A stretch of 5,351 nt of DNA from Pseudomonadota bacterium (GTDB lineage Bacteria; Pseudomonadota; Gammaproteobacteria; Steroidobacterales; Steroidobacteraceae), in NCBI GenBank assembly GCA_021817875.1, contig JAKAFQ010000329.1, forward strand, positions 1 to 5,351. Direction: 5' to 3'. Of the stretch, positions 1 to 5,162 are shown piece by piece (the stretch's first letter is position 1; the number at the start of each line of letters is the position of its first letter). The notes beneath the pieces are model-generated. The model saw only the letters and a program-made list of their open reading frames with translations. It searched no databases and was not told where the DNA came from. A program made the position numbers and the translations under genes.

Positions 1-203
1 GCCATCTCGACGTCATCGCGCGCGCCTGTAAGCTCGTCGACATCCTCGTGGTGGCAGTCGGCACCCATGCCACCAAGCAGCCGCTGTTTTCACATGCCGA
101 TCGGCTGGCGCTGCTCGCCAATGACCGGCGCTGGAGGCTGCGCCGCGCCGACCGCTGGCGGCTGTGGCGAGGCAGACGCGCGGCGCTGGAGGCGCTCGCG
201 TGA
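1..203 (+). CDS. CoaD-like (pantetheine-phosphate adenylyltransferase) N-terminal fragment, truncated; 5' end outside window
   Basis: The open frame enters from the left edge and ends at TGA 201-203. Its first visible residues, [20 protein letters not shown] then [19 protein letters not shown], match the N-terminal Rossmann part of CoaD, which adenylylates 4'-phosphopantetheine in coenzyme A synthesis. The first His corresponds to E. coli His18 of the nucleotidyltransferase (T/H)xGH motif, and the preceding partial codon (xGC) is compatible with its Gly. The Lys in ATKQPLF falls at the Lys42 equivalent. After about residue 42 the resemblance stops. The last ~25 residues ([20 protein letters not shown] and a short end) are Arg/Trp-rich and lack the later CoaD body, including the arginine-containing ATP-binding segment and the C-terminal helices. 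No other frame restores CoaD after position 120. CoaD is about 160 aa, whereas this product would be near 83. It is therefore probably a remnant or a deletion fusion, unlikely to be active, though it may be translated and coupled to recJ. The CoaD resemblance is clear; its status as gene or pseudogene is inference. Confidence 0.62.
   Translation, partial: HLDVIARACKLVDILVVAVGTHATKQPLFSHADRLALLANDRRWRLRRADRWRLWRGRRAALEALA
188..203 (+). promoter_or_regulatory. recJ ribosome binding site and GTGA stop/start overlap
   Basis: GGAGG at 188-192 sits 7 bases before GTG 200-202, and the upstream frame stops at TGA 201-203. This fixes the recJ start and implies that ribosomes finishing the upstream CoaD-like frame can re-initiate on recJ. 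If so, the broken upstream frame may be retained as a leader for recJ expression. Confidence 0.75.
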
Positions 204-1912
204 GGCTGCGGGTGGTGCGCCGCGAGCGCGGTGAGCCGCTCGACCTGGGTGCCGACGTGCACCCGGTGCTGGGCCGGGTGTACGGGGCGCGCGGCGTGCG
301 CTCCCGGGACGATCTCGACACCTCGCTCGAGCGGCTGGCGCCCGTCGGTACGCTCGAGGGCATCGGCGCGGCGGTGCAGCTGCTGCTCGCGCACCGCGCC
401 GAGGGCCGCATCCTGGTGATCGGGGACTTCGATGCCGACGGCGCCACCAGCACGGCGTTGATGATGCGTGCGCTGTCGGCGTGGGGGTTTCCGGTGGATT
501 TCCTGGTCCCGAACCGCTTCGAGTTCGGCTACGGCCTCACGCCGGAAATCGTCCGCCTCGCGGCCCGCCGCGCCCCGACGCTCATCGTGACGGTGGACAA
601 CGGGATCTCCAGTGCCGCCGGCGTGGCCGAGGCGCGCTCGCTCGGCATGCGGGTGTTGATCACCGACCACCATCTGCCCGGGACGGTGCTGCCCGAGGCC
701 GAGGTCATCGTCAATCCCAACCTGCCGGGCAGCCGTTTCGCGAGCCGGGCGCTCGCGGGCGTCGGGGTGGCGTTCTATGTGCTCGCGGCCCTCAAGCGCC
801 AGCTCGACGCGCGGGGTCTGTCACCGCCGGCCGCCCCGGGCGTGGCCGAATACCTCGACCTGGTGGCGCTCGGCACCGTGGCCGACCTCGTGCCGCTCGA
901 TGCCAACAACCGGGTGCTGGTCTCGCAGGGTCTGAAGCGCATCCGCGCCGGCCGCTGCGCGCCGGGCATCCGTGCGCTGCTCGAGCTGGCGGGCCGGCGC
1001 CTCGAGCGCGTCACGGCCGCGGATCTGGCGTTCGCGGTCGCTCCCCGGTTGAATGCCGCCGGCCGTCTGGATGACATGACGATCGGCATCCAGTGCCTGC
1101 TCGCCGATGTCGAGGCTCAGCCGCTCGCCGCGCGTCTCGATGCGCTCAACCGCGAGCGACGGGCCATCGAGGCGAAAATGCAGACCGAGGCGCTCGCGGC
1201 GGTGCGGCGCTTGAGCGATCCGGGCCCGCGGGCCGTGCGGCGCAACGCGGTGTGTCTGTTCGACGAGAGCTGGCACCAGGGCGTGGTGGGCCTGGTGGCG
1301 AGCCGCATCAAAGAGCGGGTCCGCCGCCCGGTGATCGCCTTCGCGCTCGCCGCCGACGGGCAGTTGCGCGGCTCGGCGCGCTCGGTGCCCGGGGTTCACA
1401 TCCGCGACGTGTTGGCCGGGCTCGATGCGCGGCATCCCGGGCTGATCGAGCGGTTCGGCGGTCACGCGATGGCGGCCGGCCTGACCCTGCAGCGCTCGCG
1501 GCTCGATGCATTCGCCCGGTGCTTCGACGAGGAGGTGGCGGGCTGGTCGGAGGCCTGCCGGCTCGCGGACGTCATCGAGACGGACGGAGCGCTCGAGATC
1601 GGGGAAATTGCGCTCGAGACCGCCGAGGCGCTGCGTGCCGGCGGCCCGTGGGGGCAGGCGTTCCCCGAGCCATGCTTCGACGGCGTGTTCACCATACGCA
1701 CTGCGCGCCTGGTCGGGGAGCGTCATCTGAAGATGTGGGTGGAGACATCGCAGGGCCGGAGCTTCGATGCAATCGCGTTCAACTTCATCGCAGAGGGTGT
1801 CGAGCAGGCTCTGCCCGAGGGCGCGCGGCGGCTCGTCTATCGGCTCGACGTGAACGAGTACCAGGGCGAGAGACGGCTGCAGTTGCTGGTCGATCACCTG
1901 CTGCCGGCCTAG
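200..1912 (+). CDS. recJ: Single-stranded-DNA-specific 5'-3' exonuclease RecJ
   Basis: The 570-aa product matches E. coli RecJ (577 aa) along its whole length. RecJ degrades single-stranded DNA 5' to 3' in RecF-pathway recombination, mismatch repair and base-excision repair. The DHH phosphoesterase domain is visible: [10 protein letters not shown] (about residues 75-84), VDNGISS (132-138), TDHHLPG with the signature DHH at 156-158, and [10 protein letters not shown] (225-234), followed by [10 protein letters not shown] (283-292). The DHHA1 part follows, with [17 protein letters not shown] (from about 357) and [10 protein letters not shown] (419-428), then the C-terminal OB-like region ending in [11 protein letters not shown]. 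All the metal-binding Asp/His motifs that I can place are present. I chose GTG at 200 because GGAGG lies at 188-192, 7 bases upstream, and because E. coli RecJ starts at a similar point. An in-frame GTG at 164 has no ribosome site and adds 12 residues unlike the family. The start overlaps the upstream stop as GTGA, suggesting translational coupling. Confidence 0.96.
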   Translation: MRLRVVRRERGEPLDLGADVHPVLGRVYGARGVRSRDDLDTSLERLAPVGTLEGIGAAVQLLLAHRAEGRILVIGDFDADGATSTALMMRALSAWGFPVDFLVPNRFEFGYGLTPEIVRLAARRAPTLIVTVDNGISSAAGVAEARSLGMRVLITDHHLPGTVLPEAEVIVNPNLPGSRFASRALAGVGVAFYVLAALKRQLDARGLSPPAAPGVAEYLDLVALGTVADLVPLDANNRVLVSQGLKRIRAGRCAPGIRALLELAGRRLERVTAADLAFAVAPRLNAAGRLDDMTIGIQCLLADVEAQPLAARLDALNRERRAIEAKMQTEALAAVRRLSDPGPRAVRRNAVCLFDESWHQGVVGLVASRIKERVRRPVIAFALAADGQLRGSARSVPGVHIRDVLAGLDARHPGLIERFGGHAMAAGLTLQRSRLDAFARCFDEEVAGWSEACRLADVIETDGALEIGEIALETAEALRAGGPWGQAFPEPCFDGVFTIRTARLVGERHLKMWVETSQGRSFDAIAFNFIAEGVEQALPEGARRLVYRLDVNEYQGERRLQLLVDHLLPA

Positions 1913-2083
1913 GGGTCTGCCCGGACCGCGATCGCGCGCGGGCCACCGACGGGGCGATGCGCCGAGCGCTCGCCGCCGCGAGCGGGGCCGCCCCCGGGTC
2001 GGCTGGCGGGTCGGACAGCTTCTTGCCGAGACCGGTTCGCGCGGCCACGCCGGGACGCGGGCGGACCCCGGAGCCGTTGCGGC
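1913..2083. other. Convergent intergenic gap between recJ and the urcA-like gene
   Basis: This is 171 GC-rich bases with no convincing gene. Two short dyads are visible. One is CGCTCG-CCGCCG-CGAGCG at 1967-1984. The other is GAGCCG-TTG-CGGCTC at 2071-2085, whose right arm overlaps the stop codon of the minus-strand gene. Neither is followed by a run of T on either strand, so neither can be called a standard intrinsic terminator, although one or both may help end the two converging transcripts. Confidence 0.5.
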
Positions 2084-2443
2084 TCAGCTGCGTCCCTTGC
2101 GCAGCGCTTCGATGGAAGCCAGCCGGCGGTCGCCGATCTGGCGCACGGCATTGTCCACCGCGGTCTTGCGGCATTCCCGGACGAGCCGCTGCGCGGGCAG
2201 GAAGGTGGTCGGTCCGCGCAGGTAGGGTGGGCAGACGGCTTTTGCGGCTGCGACGATCCGCTCGTAGAGCGCGGCGACGCCTTGCGCGGTGGCGAGGCTC
2301 GCCGGGGCGTAGGTCAACACCCGGGTCGGCCCGTGGTTGGCCGCGGAGGCGGCAATCGTTGCCGAGGCAAACACCGCCGCGCCGATCGCGGCGCGCCGAT
2401 GGATTCGATGTCGGGTGACCGATGGGTCATGTCGGTTTCGCAT
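2084..2443 (-). CDS. UrcA-family small exported protein
   Basis: The 119-aa product begins with a basic n-region (MRNRHDPSVTRHRIHRR), then a hydrophobic stretch (AAIGAAVFASATIAASA) and a probable signal-peptidase site after ASA near residue 34, so it is predicted to be exported to the periplasm. The mature part follows the UrcA pattern: a short strand (RVLTYAPASL), a GVAALYERIVAAAKAVC helix, a second Cys-containing helix (LVRECRKTAVDNAVRQI) and a small C-terminal helix. Cys71 and Cys91 are the pair usual in this family and may form a disulfide. UrcA proteins have no established biochemical role, and none is claimed here. The ATG at 2441-2443 is chosen because AAGGAA (complement of 2451-2456) lies 7 bases upstream and the signal peptide begins there. 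The open frame extends upstream to 2731, but that extension looks non-coding. The gene is convergent with recJ and divergent from the LuxR-type gene. Confidence 0.85.
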   Translation of the reverse strand: MRNRHDPSVTRHRIHRRAAIGAAVFASATIAASAANHGPTRVLTYAPASLATAQGVAALYERIVAAAKAVCPPYLRGPTTFLPAQRLVRECRKTAVDNAVRQIGDRRLASIEALRKGRS

Positions 2444-2497
2444 ATCGATATTCCTTTTGTGCAGGGGAGCGCCTGGGTCCGGAGCCCGTCCCGGGGC

Positions 2498-2610
2498 CGG
2501 TGCCACTGCGGATCGGCACCGTCCGGCGACTGCACAGGATGCGCACGGCAGCCCTGCCGCGCGAGAATGCAAATGCTTCTCACGCCCTTCCCGGTCCGGC
2601 CATCCGGACC
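2498..2610. repeat. Cluster of four hairpin-forming inverted repeats
   Basis: Four dyads follow one another. CGGTGCC/GGCACCG lies at 2498-2504 and 2515-2521, with a 10-base loop. CGGCAG-CC-CTGCCG lies at 2546-2559, extendable across one mismatch to 2542-2563. GAGAA(t)GC-AAAT-GCTTCTC lies at 2563-2581, with one bulged base. GGTCCGG-CCAT-CCGGACC lies at 2593-2610. None has a T-run after it. If the urcA-like transcript starts around 2650-2710, all four lie in its 5' leader and could fold as RNA. Confidence 0.6.
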
Positions 2611-2670
2611 TTCTGATCCCTGTCTCGGCCGGTTCCAGGGTCGGTAACGATTCAGTTGACGCACTGGCCC

Positions 2671-2686
2671 GGATGCAAATGCATCC
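2671..2686. promoter_or_regulatory. 16-bp perfect dyad, possible operator
   Basis: GGATGCA-AA-TGCATCC is a perfect 7-2-7 inverted repeat. It starts 9 bases after a TTGACG (2656-2661), so it would overlap the spacer or -10 zone of a plus-strand promoter using that element. It has the same 7-2-7 geometry as the dyad at 2717-2732, with centres 46 bp apart. The binding protein is unknown. Confidence 0.45.
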
Positions 2687-2700
2687 TCGCGATTGGCTGA

Positions 2701-2732
2701 GATGAGGATTATCATCGATGACAAGTGTCATC
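2701..2732. promoter_or_regulatory. Nested GATGA/TCATC dyads, possible operator
   Basis: GATGA (2701-2705) pairs with TCATC (2712-2716). TCATCGATGA (2712-2721) is a perfect palindrome. GATGACA-AG-TGTCATC (2717-2732) is a perfect 7-2-7 dyad followed by TTTT. The pieces overlap to give alternating half-sites, as expected of a multi-site operator. The dyad plus TTTT also resembles a very small terminator on the plus strand, but a 6-7 bp stem with 2-4 loop bases and only four T is weak. Read on the minus strand, 2719-2701 matches 13 of 19 positions of the Fur box consensus, which is suggestive only. Confidence 0.45.
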
Positions 2733-2764
2733 TTTTATCCCTCGTGCCGAGTGCAAGGGAGTCG

Positions 2765-2899
2765 ATGCACGGTTTCGCTTCTTCGCCGAACAACAACCAG
2801 AAGGTGCAAGAGGTATCCGACCACGTGGTGCAGACGGTCTCGACCATGGGCTCATGGGACAGAAAACATAAGGGGCATCGGACGGGGGCACAGCCGTGA
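2765..2899 (+). CDS. Possible 44-aa leader ORF coupled to the luxR-type gene
   Basis: An ATG at 2765 opens a 44-codon frame (MHGFASSPNNNQKVQEVSDH then VVQTVSTMGSWDRKHKGHRT and four more residues). Its TGA at 2897-2899 overlaps the GTG start of the regulator (2896-2898) as GTGA. GGAG at 2758-2761 precedes the ATG but only 3 bases away, which is short. The same frame has an earlier ATG at 2702. I recognise no family. It could be a translated leader coupled to the regulator, or a chance frame; the evidence is thin. Confidence 0.2.
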   Translation: MHGFASSPNNNQKVQEVSDHVVQTVSTMGSWDRKHKGHRTGAQP

Positions 2900-3879
2900 G
2901 GTCCGTTCTGACCGTTGCGCGCCAGTTCTATCGCGTGGCTCAGGACGCCTCCGCGGACGCGTTTGAAGACCTTGCGCTGGCGGCGTTGGGTGAGCAGTTA
3001 CGCTTCGCGTCCGCCCTCTGGTTCAGGGGCGGTTTCGCCGACGGTCAGTTTCACTTCCACCGCCTGCATGCGTATCGGCTGCCGCCGGCGGCGATGCAAC
3101 CGCTCATCTCGGTCATCCGGCAGTTTTCGCAGGCCATCGCGCTGAGCGCCGCCTCACCGGGCATCCCTCAGGTATCCCCCACGGCCGACGGCCATGCCCA
3201 ACCCGCCTCTCGGACCGCGCTCGAGTGCGTGCGCCGCTGGGGGCTCGATCGGCAGATGACGATCGTGAATCGCGAGGACGGGTCGGCGGCCGGAGAGTGG
3301 CTGTCGCTGTATCGCTCGGCGACCGATGCGTCGTTCGATCAGCGGGATCGGACGCTGCTCAGGGTCCTGATGCCTCACCTCGCGGAGTCCCGCTCGGTGA
3401 ACCGCGCGCTCTCGTTGGCCAGGGCCTCCCACGAGCCGTTCCTGGCGCCGGGCCGCCACCGGGCGCTGACGCTGCTCGATGGCACGGTGCTGCACTGCGG
3501 CAGTCAGTTGAGCGACTCGATCGCCCGCGGCTGGCCGGAGTGGGACGGCATGCGCCTGCCCTGGCGGCTGCTGCAGAAGCTGACCCGCGAGGGCTCGGTG
3601 AGCGTCGAGCCGCGCGGTGAGGTGATCGGCGCGCGACGCTTCTCCGATTCCCTGGTGCTCACCGTCAAGAGCCGGCCGCTCGCCGACCGCCTGACGCGCC
3701 GTGAGCAGGAAGTCGTGCAACTGTTCGGCACCGGTCGGGCCTGCAAGGAAATCGCCCAGCGGTGCGGGCTGTCACCCGCCACGGTGCGCAACATCGTGCA
3801 GCGCTCCTACCGCAAGCTCGGTGTCAACAACAAGGCGCAGCTCGCCCAGCTGATCTCCGGCGCCGACGGGGAACCCTGA
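2896..3879 (+). CDS. LuxR-type helix-turn-helix transcriptional regulator
   Basis: The 327-aa protein ends in a clear GerE/LuxR DNA-binding domain at about residues 264-320: [20 protein letters not shown], then [20 protein letters not shown] with the recognition helix, then [18 protein letters not shown]. The first ~260 residues show no receiver domain, no ATPase motifs and no autoinducer-binding signature that I can see. [20 protein letters not shown] (147-166) resembles the helix that closes GAF-like sensor parts in stand-alone LuxR regulators, and [12 protein letters not shown] (191-202) looks PAS-like. The signal is unknown. The GTG at 2896 is the first possible start after an in-frame TAA at 2869; GGGGG at 2884-2888 is a usable ribosome site 7 bases away. 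The gene is divergent from the urcA-like gene, which makes that gene and itself its most likely targets, by inference only. The family assignment is firm; the function is not. Confidence 0.87.
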   Translation: MRSVLTVARQFYRVAQDASADAFEDLALAALGEQLRFASALWFRGGFADGQFHFHRLHAYRLPPAAMQPLISVIRQFSQAIALSAASPGIPQVSPTADGHAQPASRTALECVRRWGLDRQMTIVNREDGSAAGEWLSLYRSATDASFDQRDRTLLRVLMPHLAESRSVNRALSLARASHEPFLAPGRHRALTLLDGTVLHCGSQLSDSIARGWPEWDGMRLPWRLLQKLTREGSVSVEPRGEVIGARRFSDSLVLTVKSRPLADRLTRREQEVVQLFGTGRACKEIAQRCGLSPATVRNIVQRSYRKLGVNNKAQLAQLISGADGEP

Positions 3880-3940
3880 ACCGCCTCGGCGCACCGCGGG
3901 AGGGGCGTCCGCCGGCGATCCGTCCCGGCAGGGGGGCTCG

Positions 3941-3966
3941 CCCACGTACCGTGCCCACGTACCGTG
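3941..3966 (+). repeat. Perfect 13-bp tandem direct repeat, two copies
   Basis: CCCACGTACCGTG occurs twice head to tail at 3941-3953 and 3954-3966. Each copy contains a small dyad, CACG-TAC-CGTG. The repeat ends 13 bases before the candidate -35 element of prfB, a usual place for an activator or repressor site. It may equally be a replication-slippage duplication. Confidence 0.8.
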
Positions 3967-3979
3967 CCCGCCTCAGAGC

Positions 3980-4008
3980 TGGAAATTCCGGCGCCGGCCG
4001 ATTAGGAT
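3980..4008 (+). promoter_or_regulatory. Candidate sigma70 promoter for prfB-lysS
   Basis: TGGAAA (3980-3985, 4 of 6 to TTGACA) and TAGGAT (4003-4008, 4 of 6 to TATAAT) are separated by an ideal 17 bases. Transcription would start near 4015, giving a leader of about 33 bases before the prfB ATG. The spacer is mostly G/C and contains the palindrome CCGGCGCCGG (3988-3997). Confidence 0.45.
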
Positions 4009-4047
4009 CGCGGGCTCCTTCAGCCCCTTCGGCCCACGGCACCCGCG

Positions 4048-5143
4048 ATGGAAGTCAATCCGCTCAAGCGCCAGCTCAAAGATCTCGAGGCACGCATGGA
4101 TGCCCTACGGGGGTTTCTTTGAGTACGACCGCAAGACAGAGCGCCTGGAAGAGGTCTCCCGCGAGCTCGAGGATCCGGCCGTCTGGTCACAGCCCGAACG
4201 CGCGCAGGCGCTCGGGCGCGAACGGGCGCAGCTGAGCGCCGCGGTTTCCGAGATCGATCGCACGCTCAAGGGCATCCTCGACGCCGGCGAGCTGCTCGAG
4301 CTCGCCGAGAGCGAGGGCGAGGAATCCGCGGTACGGGACATCGAGCGCGATGCCGCGCAGCTCGAGTCCGCGGTGCGCCACCTCGAGCTCAAGCGCATGT
4401 TCCGCGGCGAGATGGACTCGCACAGCGCCTTTCTCGATATCCAGGCGGGCGCCGGCGGCACCGAGGCGCAGGACTGGGCACAGATGCTGCTGCGGATGTA
4501 CCTGAGGTGGGGCGCGGCGCGCGGCTTCACCTGCGAAGTGATCGATTCCAATCCGGGCGAGGTCGCCGGGGTGAAGAGCGCCACCGTCGAGGTCAAGGGA
4601 GAGTACGCCTACGGGTGGCTGCGCACCGAGACCGGCGTGCACCGGCTGGTGCGCAAATCGCCGTTCGATTCCGGCAACCGCCGGCACACCTCCTTCGCGT
4701 CCGTTTTCGTCTCCCCGGAGGTCGACGACGATATCCAGATCGACATCAATCCGGCGGACCTGAAGACCGACGTGTACCGTTCCTCCGGCGCCGGCGGCCA
4801 GCACGTGAACAAGACCGAATCCGCGGTACGCATCACCCACGTGCCGAGCGGCATCGTGGTCGCGTGTCAGAATGAGCGCAGCCAGCACAAGAACCGCTCG
4901 ACGGCCATGAAGATGCTCAAGGCGAAACTCTACGAGCTGGAAGTGAACAAGCGCAACGCCGCCGCCAGGGTGCTCGAGGACTCCAAGTCCGACGTGAGCT
5001 GGGGCAACCAGATCCGCTCCTACGTGCTCGACCAGTCGCGCATCAAGGATCTGCGCACCGGGGTGGAGGTGGGCAACACCACGGCGGTGCTCGACGGGGA
5101 TCTCGACCCGTTCATGGAGGCCTCGCTCAAGGCGGGACTGTAG
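4048..5143 (+). CDS. prfB: Peptide chain release factor 2 (RF2), made by +1 programmed frameshift
   Basis: RF2 recognises UGA and UAA stop codons in the ribosomal A site and triggers peptide release. Translation starts at ATG 4048 ([20 protein letters not shown] then RGFL) and meets TGA at 4120-4122. A +1 slip that skips T4120 continues as [12 protein letters not shown] and on to TAG 5141-5143. The joined product is 24 + 340 = 364 aa, against 365 in E. coli. In joined numbering the stop-codon-reading tripeptide SPF is at about 204-206 and the catalytic GGQ at about 249-251, within [14 protein letters not shown]. The residue matching E. coli position 246 is Ser. The C-terminal [17 protein letters not shown] and ASLKAGL are typical. 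No strong ribosome site precedes the ATG. A gene finder without a frameshift model would call an ATG at 4100 and give a wrong N-terminus. lysS follows after 19 bases, as in E. coli. Expression is expected to be autoregulated, since low RF2 favours the frameshift. Confidence 0.96.
4107..4123 (+). other. RF2 programmed +1 frameshift signal
   Basis: The site reads A-CGG-GGG-TTT-CTT-TGA-G. It has an internal Shine-Dalgarno-like GGGGG (4109-4113), three bases (TTT), the slippery CTT (4117-4119) and the in-frame TGA (4120-4122). The tRNA on CTT slips one base to TTT, and GAG (4121-4123) is read next. E. coli has AGG-GGG-TAT-CTT-TGA-C. Spacing and slippery codon are the same. The Shine-Dalgarno-like element starts with C instead of A, and the base after TGA is G instead of C. 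Confidence 0.95.
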
Positions 5144-5162
5144 GCGGACCAGCAGGCGGACT

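Larger units (their letters stand above)
2444..2895. promoter_or_regulatory. Divergent intergenic control region rich in inverted repeats
   Basis: This 452-base region separates the minus-strand urcA-like gene from the plus-strand luxR-type gene and should hold the promoters of both. The half nearer the urcA-like gene is GC-rich and carries several perfect short hairpins (listed separately). Around 2640-2740 the composition becomes more AT-rich, with two 7-2-7 dyads, a TTGACG at 2656-2661 (+) and a GATAAT on the minus strand (complement of 2708-2713). No -35/-10 pair with good spacing is convincing on either strand, so I do not assign exact promoters. No protein gene is well supported here apart from a weak small frame that ends at the luxR start. 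Confidence 0.6.
3880..4047. promoter_or_regulatory. Gap between the luxR-type gene and prfB
   Basis: These 168 GC-rich bases hold a 13-bp tandem repeat (3941-3966) and a candidate sigma70 promoter (3980-4008). I see no intrinsic terminator for the regulator gene and no small gene. Confidence 0.6.

Noticed and set aside
164..199. Earlier GTG start for recJ at 164
   Set aside because: There is no ribosome site before it and the 12 extra residues do not resemble RecJ. GTG at 200 has GGAGG at ideal spacing.
821..1897. Long minus-strand open frame (358 aa) antisense to recJ
   Set aside because: It lies wholly opposite a clear recJ. Its composition (rich in Arg, Ala, His, Gln) is what a reverse frame of GC-rich coding DNA gives, and no family is recognisable.
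1093..2418. Plus-strand 441-aa open frame across the recJ 3' half and the urcA-like gene
   Set aside because: It is out of frame with recJ and opposite the urcA-like gene. The product is an Arg/Ala/Gly-rich low-complexity translation typical of a GC-rich shadow.
2567..2574. ATGCAAAT as the eukaryotic octamer transcription-factor site
   Set aside because: The context is clearly bacterial, so the match is coincidental.
2444..2731. N-terminal extension of the urcA-like frame up to 2731
   Set aside because: The strong ribosome site and signal peptide start at 2443. The extension has no family likeness and runs through the hairpins and dyads of the control region.
2717..2736. Intrinsic terminator (GATGACA-AG-TGTCATC followed by TTTT)
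   Set aside because: The stem is only 6-7 bp and half A/T, the loop is 2-4 bases and the T-run is four. No plus-strand gene lies upstream that would need it. An operator is more likely.
4100..4120. ATG at 4100 as the start of prfB
   Set aside because: It would give MPYGGFF followed by EYD and lose the conserved MEVNPLK start. The frameshift from ATG 4048 explains the gene fully.
4120..4122. In-frame TGA read as a disabling mutation or sequencing error in prfB
   Set aside because: Its position, the CTT before it and the upstream GGGGG reproduce the known RF2 programmed frameshift.
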